A model generated the notes under the pieces. It was not told the origin of the DNA and made no database searches. It worked only from the letters and a program-made list of their open reading frames with translations. The translations under genes were made by a program, and so were the position numbers. A DNA stretch of 5,557 nt from Nitrospirae bacterium GWC2_57_9 (GTDB lineage Bacteria > Nitrospirota > UBA9217): contig MHEA01000108.1 of assembly GCA_001805085.1 (NCBI GenBank), forward strand, positions 1 to 5,557, given 5' to 3'. Below are positions 1 to 5,426 of this stretch, in pieces; position 1 is the stretch's first letter; the number at the start of each line of letters is the position of its first letter.

Positions 1-546
1 TTCCTTGATCCCCTGCCCGCTTTTGGCAGACGTGAGCACCACGGAATGGGACAGGCTCAGTTCGGACGGCATCTCCCGCTTTGCTCGTTCCGATTCCTGT
101 CTGTTCAGCTTATCGGCCTTCGTCAATGCATAAATGGCGGGGATATTGTACTGTTTCAGCCATTCGATCAAGCGGATATCGCGCTCGTCGGGAACTCTCC
201 TGCTGTCCAAAAGCACAACGACACCAGCCAGCCGAGGGGAGTCTTTGAAGTACCCCTCGATCATGGGGGCCCAGGCATCGGTAACCGCCTGCGGTACTTT
301 TGCATAGCCGTAGCCCGGCAGATCGACAAAATAGAGGCTTTCATTTATAACGAAAAAATTGATGAGCTGGGTTTTTCCCGGGGTGGCGCTCGTCTTGACG
401 AGGTTCTTCCTGTGGAGCAGGGCGTTAATGACGGACGATTTGCCGACATTCGAACGGCCGGCAAAGGCGATCTGGGGTTTGCGGTCCCTGGGGAACTGTT
501 CCGGTCTGACCGCACTGATAACGAATTCAGCGGAAACTACTTTCAT
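1..546 (-). CDS. engB: EngB/YsxC/YihA ribosome-biogenesis GTPase, 3' end missing
   Basis: This is a TrmE-Era-EngA-EngB-type GTPase that helps assemble the large ribosomal subunit in the cytoplasm. The visible 182 codons are open to the window edge; the family is usually about 195-210 residues, so only the C-terminal tip is missing. All G motifs are present: G1 GRSNVGKS at residues 30-37, the switch I region SATPGKTQ at 53-60 (G2 threonine), G3 DLPG at 75-78, G4 TKAD at 142-145, and G5 SAK at 173-175. The EngB-typical LLDSRRVPDERD stretch lies at 112-123. The start ATG is preceded by AAGGA (550-554), only 3 nt away, which is short for a Shine-Dalgarno site, but the N-terminus matches the family and there is no better start. 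It lies downstream of clpX beyond a strong terminator and has no convincing promoter of its own in the roughly 65 bp between. Identification is by recognisable motifs and is secure. Confidence 0.95.
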   Translation of the reverse strand, partial: MKVVSAEFVISAVRPEQFPRDRKPQIAFAGRSNVGKSSVINALLHRKNLVKTSATPGKTQLINFFVINESLYFVDLPGYGYAKVPQAVTDAWAPMIEGYFKDSPRLAGVVVLLDSRRVPDERDIRLIEWLKQYNIPAIYALTKADKLNRQESERAKREMPSELSLSHSVVLTSAKSGQGIKE

Positions 547-610
547 AAGTCCTTTTTTGATGAACAGGAAAACGAGGAAATGCGAAACAAAAGAACTAGT
601 CTCAGGGGAG

Positions 611-645
611 AAAAAGAACCAGACCACGTTCCCGTGGTCTGGTTC
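611..645 (-). terminator. Intrinsic terminator after clpX
   Basis: A perfect 13-bp inverted repeat (616-628 with 633-645) has a 4-nt loop that reads GGAA on the minus strand, a GNRA tetraloop. It is followed on the minus strand by five Ts (615-611) and then a pyrimidine-rich stretch. It begins 21 bp after the clpX stop codon, so it should end the tig-clpP-clpX transcript. The opposite strand has no T run beyond the stem, so it looks one-directional. Confidence 0.9.
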
Positions 646-666
646 CGGTGCTTACGGCTTATGGTT

Positions 667-1914
667 CTAAGCTATCTTTTCGTAGATCAAGAGCGGTTCC
701 GCTCCTTCGTTGATCACTTCCTGATTGATGATGCACTCCCGGATGCCGGGCTGGGACGGGATATCGTACATCACGTTCAGCATGACGTCTTCCAGGATGG
801 CCCGGAGGCCGCGTGCCCCGGTCTTTCGGTTGATGGCCTTCTTGGCCACGGCAACCAGTGCGTCGTCGTTGAATCGGAGCTTGCATCCTTCCAGGGCGAG
901 CAGCTTCTGATACTGCTTGATCAACGCGTTCTTCGGGCGGGTCAGAATATCGATCAGTGCATGTTCATCGAGCTCCTCCAGGGTAGCCACCACCGGCATA
1001 CGCCCGATGAATTCGGGGATGAGGCCGTACTTCAGGAGGTCTCCCGGCTGAAGGTTGGCAAGGATCTCGCTCAGTTTCCGTTCGCTCTTGCTCTGGATAT
1101 CGGCGCCGAATCCCATGGCCTTCTGGCCGACACGCTGTTCAATGATGTTATCGAGTCCGACAAAGGCTCCGCCGCAGATGAACAGGATGTTCTTGGTATC
1201 CACCTGAATGAACTCCTGGTGCGGATGCTTCCGGCCGCCCTGAGGAGGCACGCTGGCAACAGTGCCTTCGATAAGCTTGAGGAGGGCCTGCTGCACCCCT
1301 TCGCCGGAAACGTCGCGTGTTATGGACGGATTTTCGGACTTTCTGCTGATCTTATCGATCTCGTCGATATAGACGATGCCGCGTTGGGCCCGTTCGACAT
1401 CATAGTTGGCGCTTTGGAGCAGCTTCAGAATGATGTTCTCTACGTCCTCGCCGACGTATCCTGCTTCGGTCAGCGTCGTGGCGTCGGCGATCGTGAAGGG
1501 AACGTCGAGGATGCGGGCCAGCGTCTGGGCAAGCAGCGTTTTGCCGACTCCGGTCGGGCCGATCAGCAGGATATTGCTCTTCTGGAGCTCCACCTCGTCG
1601 CCGATCTCCTGCTGGACCCCGATGCGTTTGTAATGATTATGCACGGCAACGGACAGGATCTTTTTTGCCCGTTCCTGGCCTACGACATACTCGTCCAGGG
1701 TGCGCTTGATCTCTGCCGGCTTGGGCAGCCGGGGCGCGCGGGCTTCCTTTGTCTCTTCCCACTCCTCGGCAATGATCTCGTTGCAGAGATCAACACATTC
1801 GTTGCAGATGAAAACCGAAGGGCCGGCAATCAGTTTCTTGACCTCTTCCTGGCCTTTTCCGCAGAAAGAGCACTTGAGCGGTGCGGCGTGTTCTTTTTTC
1901 TCTTTGTCGGTCAT
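667..1914 (-). CDS. clpX: ClpX, AAA+ unfoldase subunit of the ClpXP protease
   Basis: ClpX is a cytoplasmic hexameric ATPase that recognises degradation tags, unfolds proteins and threads them into ClpP. At 415 residues it is of normal length. The N-terminal zinc-binding domain has C15, C18, C37 and C40. The AAA+ module follows: Walker A GPTGVGKT at 119-126, pore-1 loop GYVG at 152-155, Walker B IVYIDE at 180-185, the RKH pore loop at 228-230, arginine finger R305 (EFIGRMP) and sensor-2 R368 in GARGLR. The ClpP-docking loop reads MGF at 267-269, where the usual form is IGF or LGF, a conservative change. The ATG is preceded by AAAGGAG (1925-1931), 10 nt upstream and lying inside the last codons of clpP. 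The intergenic distance to clpP is 4 bp, implying co-transcription and probably coupled translation. Its neighbours clpP and tig give the classic protein-quality-control order. Confidence 0.98.
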   Translation of the reverse strand: MTDKEKKEHAAPLKCSFCGKGQEEVKKLIAGPSVFICNECVDLCNEIIAEEWEETKEARAPRLPKPAEIKRTLDEYVVGQERAKKILSVAVHNHYKRIGVQQEIGDEVELQKSNILLIGPTGVGKTLLAQTLARILDVPFTIADATTLTEAGYVGEDVENIILKLLQSANYDVERAQRGIVYIDEIDKISRKSENPSITRDVSGEGVQQALLKLIEGTVASVPPQGGRKHPHQEFIQVDTKNILFICGGAFVGLDNIIEQRVGQKAMGFGADIQSKSERKLSEILANLQPGDLLKYGLIPEFIGRMPVVATLEELDEHALIDILTRPKNALIKQYQKLLALEGCKLRFNDDALVAVAKKAINRKTGARGLRAILEDVMLNVMYDIPSQPGIRECIINQEVINEGAEPLLIYEKIA

Positions 1915-1918
1915 ACAG

Positions 1919-2527
1919 TTACTTCTCCTTTACAGCACCACGAGGCGCCTTTTTCGCTATCACCTCGTCTACAAGCCCGTACTGTTTTGCATCTTCGCCC
2001 GACATGAAGAAATCGCGGTCCGTGTCCGTATGGATCTTTTCAAGCGGCTGGCCGGTATGGTTGGCCATGATCTTGTTCAGGGTATCCTTCATCTTCAGGA
2101 TCTCGCGGGCATGGATCTCGATGTCCGTAGCCTGGCCCTGGAAACCGCCGAGAGGCTGATGGATCATGATGCGGGCATTGGGAAGCGAGAAGCGTTTCCC
2201 CTTTGCTCCGGCGCAGAGCAGCAGCGCACCCATGCTTGCCGCCTGCCCGATGCAGATGGTCGAGACCGGTGATTTGATGTAGTTCATGGTATCGTAGATG
2301 GCGAGACCGGCCGTTACAATGCCGCCCGGGGAATTGATATAGAGATAGATGTCCTTATCCGGATCATCCGCCTCGAGGAACAGCAGCTGGGCGATCACGG
2401 TATTCGCGACGATATCATCGATCGGCGTGCCGAGAAAAATGATACGGTCCTTCAAAAGCCGCGAGTAGATGTCATACGCCCGCTCGCCGCGGCTCGTTTG
2501 TTCTATTACCATCGGGATCAACGACAT
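1919..2527 (-). CDS. clpP: ClpP, ATP-dependent Clp protease proteolytic subunit
   Basis: ClpP is a serine peptidase of family S14. It forms a 14-subunit barrel that degrades proteins delivered by ClpX or ClpA/C. From the chosen start it is 202 residues, a normal length. The catalytic triad is Ser98 (in GQAASMG), His123 (in MIHQP) and Asp172 (in TDRDFF). The oxyanion-region motif SPGG lies at 66-69. The start at 2527 was chosen because AAGGAG (2537-2542) lies 9 nt upstream and because the protein then begins with the typical [10 protein letters not shown]. The frame stays open upstream to an ATG at 2584, but those 19 extra residues do not match the family and have no ribosome binding site. It lies 81 bp downstream of tig and 4 bp upstream of clpX. 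No terminator is seen in the tig-clpP gap, so one operon is likely. Confidence 0.97.
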   Translation of the reverse strand: MSLIPMVIEQTSRGERAYDIYSRLLKDRIIFLGTPIDDIVANTVIAQLLFLEADDPDKDIYLYINSPGGIVTAGLAIYDTMNYIKSPVSTICIGQAASMGALLLCAGAKGKRFSLPNARIMIHQPLGGFQGQATDIEIHAREILKMKDTLNKIMANHTGQPLEKIHTDTDRDFFMSGEDAKQYGLVDEVIAKKAPRGAVKEK

Positions 2528-2536
2528 AAAATGTTT

Positions 2537-2542
2537 CTCCTT
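2537..2542 (-). promoter_or_regulatory. Ribosome binding site that fixes the clpP start
   Basis: AAGGAG on the minus strand lies 9 nt before the ATG at 2527. It favours this start over the longer in-frame ATG at 2584. Confidence 0.8.
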
Positions 2543-2608
2543 AACTGAGCTGAATAGTAGCTTTTCCTGAAACAAGCGCAGCAACAGGAGACTTGCCTCA
2601 GAAACTTG

Positions 2609-3889
2609 CTAATTATAACTCTTCTTTGCCTTGGAAAGCAATAGACCAAGGGTCTTTTCATGGACCAGCGATGAACGCAGATTATCCAGTCCGCCGTCGA
2701 GGGATTCATAGTATTTTTTAACAGCGTCCACGGTCTGCCCTGCCGACTTGGCCATCACGGCGATCGCCCCGTTCACTTCCTGGTCGCTCACCTGGATGTT
2801 TTCCTTTTCCGCAATGACATCGAGCAGCAGAAGTCCTTTGACCCTCTTTTCCGCAAGCGCCCTGTTTTCCTGAAGGAATTTGGTGACGTCAAAGGATTTT
2901 ACATCCATCCCCCGCCGCGCCAGCCTTGTCGCCTGCTGCCGCGCCATGGACTGGAGTTCGCGCTCCACCATTCCCGTCGGCACGTCGAAGGAATGGGCCT
3001 CGACCAGCTTGTTCAGGATCTCCTCCCGCTGCGACGACGTGAGTTCATCGCGCTTCCTCGCGGCAAGGTCCTTCTTGATACCGTCCTTCAGCTCCTGCAC
3101 GGACTTGTTGCCGCCCAGGTCCCTGGCGAATTCGTCGTTCACCTCGGGAAGCACCTTCTTTTTTATCTCTTTCAGAGTGACTTTGAATTCCGCGTCCTTG
3201 CCTGCAAGTTCCTTGTTGCTGTAGTCCGCAGGGAAGTTTACCTTGATCTCGCGGGTCTCGCCCTGGTTCATCCCGACCAGCTGCTCTTCGAACCCCGGTA
3301 TGAGGCTGTTAGTACCCAGGGCAAGCATATGGTCGGCCGCCTTGGCGCCTTCGATCGACTTCCCCTCCCGGAAGCCTTCGAAATCGATGATGGCTGTGTC
3401 GGTCTTTTCCAGCGATCTGCCCTGGACCACTTCAAGCTGCGCGTACATGTCCCGAAGCTGGTCAACGGTCTGGTTCACTTCCTCCTCGCTCACCTCGGTG
3501 CTTTGGTCCTTGACCTCGATGCCGTCATACTGCCCGAGTTCTATCTGGGGCCGCACTTCCACGACAGCGGTGAAGTTCAGGGGAGAGTTCTTATCAAAGG
3601 GGGAAATGTTCGTGATGCTCGGCATGTCAATGGCGCTCAATTTATGATCTTCGAGAGCTTTCAGGTATGAAACGGAGATCAGCTTGTTCATGACCTCCGA
3701 CTCGATCTCGGCGGCATAATGCCGTTCCACAATGGCCTTCGGAGCCTTGCCCGGTCGAAAACCGGGTATCTTGGCCTTCTTGGCGATGTCGGCAACCGCC
3801 TTTACCATCTCCTGTGCGATGGCATCAGGGGGGACCTGAATATGGATTTTTTTCTTTACGGGGCTGATGTCTTCTACGACGGCTTTCAT
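2609..3889 (-). CDS. tig: Trigger factor, ribosome-associated chaperone and peptidyl-prolyl isomerase
   Basis: Trigger factor binds next to the ribosomal exit tunnel and shields nascent chains; its FKBP-type domain catalyses prolyl isomerisation. At 426 residues it is close to the E. coli protein (432). The N-terminal ribosome-binding domain carries the signature GFRPGK at 43-48. The FKBP-like domain spans about 160-245, with IIDFEGF at 167-173, IPGFEEQLVGM at 197-207 and the FPADY...LAGK stretch at 219-231. The C-terminal substrate-cradling domain starts around LPEVNDEFARDLG (247-259). The ATG has an AAGGTGG ribosome binding site (3897-3903) 7 nt upstream. It is the first protein gene after the tRNA cluster; the 94-bp gap to tRNA-Leu holds only an imperfect hairpin, so tRNA-to-tig readthrough is possible. 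clpP and clpX follow in the same direction. Confidence 0.97.
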   Translation of the reverse strand: MKAVVEDISPVKKKIHIQVPPDAIAQEMVKAVADIAKKAKIPGFRPGKAPKAIVERHYAAEIESEVMNKLISVSYLKALEDHKLSAIDMPSITNISPFDKNSPLNFTAVVEVRPQIELGQYDGIEVKDQSTEVSEEEVNQTVDQLRDMYAQLEVVQGRSLEKTDTAIIDFEGFREGKSIEGAKAADHMLALGTNSLIPGFEEQLVGMNQGETREIKVNFPADYSNKELAGKDAEFKVTLKEIKKKVLPEVNDEFARDLGGNKSVQELKDGIKKDLAARKRDELTSSQREEILNKLVEAHSFDVPTGMVERELQSMARQQATRLARRGMDVKSFDVTKFLQENRALAEKRVKGLLLLDVIAEKENIQVSDQEVNGAIAVMAKSAGQTVDAVKKYYESLDGGLDNLRSSLVHEKTLGLLLSKAKKSYN

Positions 3890-3940
3890 TACGATACCAC
3901 CTTTTATTGGGATATGGTGTTATGGATTGAAGAATCAAAA

Positions 3941-3975
3941 GAGGAAGCGGATCCGGGAAAAGATTCCTGGTCCGC
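3941..3975 (-). terminator. Imperfect hairpin between tRNA-Leu and tig, weak terminator candidate
   Basis: Arms 3947-3956 and 3966-3975 pair over 10 positions with two mismatches on the minus strand and a 9-nt loop. They are followed on the minus strand by TTCCTCTTTTG. The stem is broken and the T run interrupted, so termination would be leaky at best. Confidence 0.3.
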
Positions 3976-3983
3976 CTTATTTA

Positions 3984-4066
3984 TGGTGCGAGAGGGGGGA
4001 CTTGAACCCCCACGGTCGCCCACCAGATCCTAAGTCTGGCGCGTCTGCCAGTTCCGCCACTCTCGC
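3984..4066 (-). tRNA. tRNA-Leu(UAG)
   Basis: This 83-nt class II tRNA includes an encoded CCA. The acceptor stem GCGAGAG/CTCTCGC is perfect. The anticodon stem CCAGA/TCTGG encloses the loop CTTAGGA, giving anticodon UAG (reads CUA and other CUN codons). The variable arm TGGGCGACCGT is short, as in leucine tRNAs. The T arm is GGGGG-TTCAAGT-CCCCC. It is the last tRNA before tig. Confidence 0.97.
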
Positions 4067-4080
4067 CGCACGAACAAAGA

Positions 4081-4134
4081 GAGCAGTGAACGTAGAAGCA
4101 GCTACCGTGAAACGCTGCCTGCTGCTCACTGCTC
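4081..4134 (-). repeat. Long inverted repeat in the tRNA-Lys/tRNA-Leu spacer
   Basis: A perfect 9-bp outer stem (4081-4089 with 4126-4134) encloses a 5-bp inner stem, GCAGC 4098-4102 with GCTGC 4114-4118. On the minus strand it is followed by TCTTTGTTCG, which is a poor U tract. It may be a processing stem between the two tRNAs, a weak terminator, or a copy of a dispersed repeat. The strand is assigned only because both flanking tRNAs are read from the minus strand. Confidence 0.6.
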
Positions 4135-4147
4135 CCTGAGTTTTTTA

Positions 4148-4223
<76 letters not shown>

Positions 4224-4240
4224 GTGATACTTGAGAGAAT

Positions 4241-4277
4241 GCTTCAAAAGCGGGATAATTATACTTATCTTTGAAGC
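4241..4277. repeat. Inverted repeat flanking the -10 box upstream of tRNA-Lys
   Basis: GCTTCAAA (4241-4248) and TTTGAAGC (4270-4277) form a perfect 8-bp inverted repeat with a 21-bp centre that contains the TATAAT box. The arms sit about 29 bp apart centre to centre, close to three helical turns. This could be a two-site operator or chance; no regulator is recognisable here. Confidence 0.4.
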
Positions 4278-4286
4278 AGGATGCAA
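4258..4286 (-). promoter_or_regulatory. Promoter candidate for tRNA-Lys and tRNA-Leu
   Basis: On the minus strand a perfect TATAAT (4258-4263) lies 17 bp after TTGCAT (4281-4286), which matches the -35 consensus only in TTG. The expected transcription start is near 4251, leaving a leader of about 28 nt before tRNA-Lys. The weak -35 keeps confidence moderate. Confidence 0.55.
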
Positions 4287-4328
4287 CAAAAAACTACAGA
4301 TTCCGCGAAAAAAACACGGTTTTTTTTA

Positions 4329-4363
4329 TGGTGCGCGCCGAAGTCGTCGAACCGCGATCCGTC
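4329..4363 (-). pseudogene. Decayed 3' end of a tRNA, probably tRNA-Arg-like
   Basis: Thirty-five bases match the 3' end of the adjacent tRNA-Arg(CCG) at 23 of 35 positions, including the T-loop core GGTTCGAC and the terminal GCGCACCA. The T stem no longer pairs (ACTTC opposite CGCGG), and no partner for the 3' acceptor strand GGCGCGC, nor any D or anticodon arm, is seen upstream. It is best read as a truncated relic of a third arginine tRNA copy. A chance resemblance strengthened by the CCA end cannot be ruled out. Confidence 0.5.
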
Positions 4364-4460
4364 GCCCGTAAAGGGCTCCCCAGCGGGGGCTCGCCCCCCT
4401 CTGGTCTCTCCCCCAAACCTCAGGGGAATCCTTCCCCTGAAACCCCTGGGTCGTGGCTTC
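4364..4460. repeat. GC-rich palindrome cluster next to the tRNA relic
   Basis: Three hairpins follow one another. The first is GCCC/GGGC (4364-4367 with 4373-4376). The second is CCAG plus GGGGG pairing with CCCCC plus CTGG (4380-4404), with a CTCG loop and a small internal loop. The third is a perfect 9-bp stem (4420-4428 with 4432-4440) with a 3-nt loop. None is followed by a T run on either strand, so they do not look like terminators. Composition differs sharply from the AT-rich spacers around it. Nothing coding is credible here; it may be a small mobile palindromic repeat. The rest of the 4224-4500 gap holds the tRNA relic, the tRNA-Lys promoter and an A7/T8 inverted run at 4308-4327. 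Confidence 0.55.
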
Positions 4461-4500
4461 TCCTACTACCGCCACACATCGTTTTATTCTCTTCGTTTTT

Positions 4501-4577
4501 TGGTGCGCCCGGCGGGAGTCGAACCCACGACCTTCGGCTTCGGAGGCCGACACTCTATCCAGCTGAGCTACGGGCGC
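4501..4577 (-). tRNA. tRNA-Arg(CCG)
   Basis: This 77-nt tRNA has an encoded CCA. The acceptor stem GCGCCCG/CGGGCGC is perfect. The anticodon stem TCGGC/GCCGA carries loop CTCCGAA, giving anticodon CCG for CGG codons. The T loop is TTCGACT. It differs from the next tRNA-Arg upstream at only 8 of 77 positions, so the two probably arose by tandem duplication. No clear promoter is seen in the 79-bp gap before it, so it is probably read from upstream. Confidence 0.97.
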
Positions 4578-4656
4578 ATAAACTGACGGTTGCAATACGG
4601 TTTAGGCGGTACTGCATTTTAGAACTGTAATTTAAATAAATTGAATGTTCTGTTCT

Positions 4657-4733
<77 letters not shown>

Positions 4734-4750
4734 GTTTTAAGCGTTAAAAC
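4734..4750. repeat. AT-rich inverted repeat abutting the 5' end of tRNA-Arg(UCG)
   Basis: GTTTTAA and TTAAAAC (4734-4740 and 4744-4750) form a perfect 7-bp palindrome with a 3-nt centre, directly before the mature 5' end. It overlaps the T run of the neighbouring hairpin at 4753-4782. It may fold in the precursor next to the RNase P cleavage site. Confidence 0.5.
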
Positions 4751-4782
4751 TGACAGAGACGGCCGGCTTCGACCGTCTCTGT
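4746..4782 (-). terminator. Hairpin with short U run between tRNA-His and tRNA-Arg(UCG)
   Basis: A perfect 10-bp stem (4753-4762 with 4773-4782) with a 10-nt loop is followed on the minus strand by CAG and TTTT. The stem is strong but the U run is short and starts 3 nt late. It could be a partial terminator after tRNA-His or a processing stem. No consensus promoter lies between it and tRNA-Arg(UCG), which argues for some readthrough. Confidence 0.5.
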
Positions 4783-4790
4783 GCAAAAAT

Positions 4791-4867
4791 TGGGGTGAGC
4801 GACGGGGCTTGAACCCGCGGCCACCAGGGCCACAACCTGGAGCTCTACCAACTGAGCTACGCCCACC
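4791..4867 (-). tRNA. tRNA-His(GUG)
   Basis: This 77-nt gene includes the extra 5' G(-1) opposite discriminator C73, the identity mark for histidyl-tRNA synthetase, and an encoded CCA. The anticodon stem CCAGG/CCTGG carries loop TTGTGGC, giving anticodon GUG. The acceptor stem GTGGGCG/CGCTCAC has one G-U pair. The T loop is TTCAAGC. It has its own near-consensus promoter just upstream. Confidence 0.97.
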
Positions 4868-4896
4868 GTGATCAATGTTACAAAAATAGAATGCCT

Positions 4897-4925
4897 ATTT
4901 TATATTGTTAACCGTATTTTGTCAA
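4897..4925 (-). promoter_or_regulatory. Near-consensus sigma-70 promoter for tRNA-His
   Basis: On the minus strand a perfect TTGACA (4920-4925) is followed after 17 bp by TAAAAT (4897-4902), itself part of TATAAAAT. The start is expected near 4890, giving a leader of about 23 nt before tRNA-His. It lies just downstream of a terminator candidate for the Pro-Arg unit, so the cluster is split into separate transcripts. Confidence 0.85.
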
Positions 4926-4930
4926 CTACC

Positions 4931-4963
4931 AAAAAAGCGTTGTGCGAATACTCTGCATACAAC
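4931..4963 (-). terminator. Terminator candidate after tRNA-Pro/tRNA-Arg(UCU)
   Basis: On the minus strand GTTGT pairs with ACAAC (4959-4963 with 4939-4943). A 2-nt bulge and two further GC pairs (4955-4956 with 4944-4945) lie above, then a 9-nt loop. A run of six Ts (4931-4936) follows after GC. The stem is modest but the T run is good and it sits right before the tRNA-His promoter. Confidence 0.6.
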
Positions 4964-5007
4964 ATCTAGTTCCGCATTTTTTTATTCCGCGCTCCGCATT
5001 TGAAATA

Positions 5008-5084
5008 TGGCGCGCCTGAAGGGATTCGAACCCCTGACCCACAGCTTAGAAGGCTGTTGCTCTATCCACCTGAGCTACAGGCGC
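5008..5084 (-). tRNA. tRNA-Arg(UCU)
   Basis: This 77-nt tRNA has an encoded CCA and discriminator G, as in E. coli argU. The acceptor stem GCGCCTG/CAGGCGC is perfect. The anticodon stem ACAGC/GCTGT carries loop CTTCTAA, giving anticodon UCU for AGA (and possibly AGG). The T loop is TTCGAAT. It lies 14 bp after tRNA-Pro, so the two share a precursor. Confidence 0.97.
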
Positions 5085-5098
5085 ATTCAGAAAAATAT

Positions 5099-5175
5099 TG
5101 GTCGGGGCGAGAGGATTTGAACCTCCGGCTTTCTGCTCCCAAAGCAGACGCGCTACCGGGCTGCGCCACGCCCCG
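5099..5175 (-). tRNA. tRNA-Pro(UGG)
   Basis: This 77-nt tRNA has an encoded CCA. The acceptor stem CGGGGCG/CGCCCCG begins with C1 as in bacterial proline tRNAs. The anticodon stem TCTGC/GCAGA carries loop TTTGGGA, giving anticodon UGG. The T loop is TTCAAAT. It is the first gene of the cluster, 33 bp downstream of the -10 box of a strong promoter. Confidence 0.97.
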
Positions 5176-5208
5176 AGGTGCAACCATTTTTTAACCCTGA
5201 CGTGGCCT

Positions 5209-5237
5209 ATAATACTCACACTCCCTGATGTTGTCAA
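5209..5237 (-). promoter_or_regulatory. Near-consensus sigma-70 promoter for tRNA-Pro and tRNA-Arg(UCU)
   Basis: On the minus strand a perfect TTGACA (5232-5237) is followed after exactly 17 bp by TATTAT (5209-5214), and the following discriminator (AGGCCACG) is fairly GC-rich. The start is expected near 5202, about 26 nt before tRNA-Pro. GC-rich discriminators at stable-RNA promoters are associated with stringent control in E. coli; applying that here is inference. Confidence 0.88.
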
Positions 5238-5313
5238 GCCGGAAGCTCATAAAAAACTGGCGTTTTCGGCTGCGTATTTTTACTCCTCCTGACCCGATTC
5301 TTTCCGTGAAGCG

Positions 5314-5390
5314 GCCGGATGATTGAGATACAGACAGTCGCCGGTGCCTGCCCGTGGGAAGATCAAGGCATGTATCTCACCGGCTTTTTT
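5314..5390 (+). ncRNA. Long bulged hairpin with T6 tail: terminator or small RNA candidate
   Basis: On the plus strand nested helices stack on one continuous 3' side. GCCGG (5314-5318) pairs with CCGGC (5380-5384), TGAGATACA (5324-5332) with TGTATCTCA (5371-5379), and TGCCT (5345-5349) with AGGCA (5366-5370). All bulges lie on the 5' side (5 and 12 nt). Six Ts follow directly (5385-5390), as at an intrinsic terminator. A second copy of the 5' strand, GCCGGT (5340-5345), can pair with ACCGGC (5379-5384) instead, giving a competing fold. No recognised riboswitch or RNA family matches, and no clear plus-strand promoter is seen upstream. It may be a small RNA, a leader element, or only a terminator. 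Confidence 0.45.
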
Positions 5391-5391
5391 C

Positions 5392-5420
5392 TTGAATTAG
5401 CCCCTTTTTTATACTATCAT
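5392..5420 (+). promoter_or_regulatory. Promoter candidate for a leaderless mRNA
   Basis: TTGAAT (5392-5397, 4/6 to consensus) is followed after 17 bp by TATCAT (5415-5420, 5/6). The expected start, 6-8 nt after the -10 box, falls at or beside the A of the ATG at 5427. No Shine-Dalgarno sequence precedes that ATG. Confidence 0.45.
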
Positions 5421-5426
5421 TACGAC

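Noticed and set aside
46..2007. A 653-residue open frame on the plus strand
   Set aside because: It lies antisense to engB and clpX, whose motifs are complete; its product shows no recognisable domain. It is a shadow frame created by the codon pattern of the real genes.
2528..2584. Longer N-terminus for ClpP starting at 2584
   Set aside because: The extra 19 residues do not match the family and there is no ribosome binding site, whereas 2527 has AAGGAG 9 nt upstream.
2528..2608. Possible internal promoter for clpP (TTGCTG with TACTAT)
   Set aside because: The spacer is 19 bp and the -35 match is poor; operon readthrough from tig explains clpP expression.
2993..3670. Plus-strand 225-residue open frame over tig
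   Set aside because: It is antisense to a full-length trigger factor with all domains and has no recognisable family.
667..3889. CRISPR arrays, insertion sequences or phage genes
   Set aside because: No spaced direct repeats, transposase or phage motifs are seen; the region is conserved housekeeping DNA.
3910..3938. tig promoter with TTGATT and TATCCC
   Set aside because: The -10 box matches only half of the consensus and the spacer is 18 bp; not strong enough to annotate.
4308..4327. A7 and T8 runs around CACGG as an intrinsic terminator
   Set aside because: The stem is A-T only with no GC core, so it is not a credible terminator on either strand.
5325..5384. Cobalamin riboswitch, suggested by GGTGCC and GGGAA strings
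   Set aside because: The conserved B12-box GCCACTG and the intervening core helices are absent.
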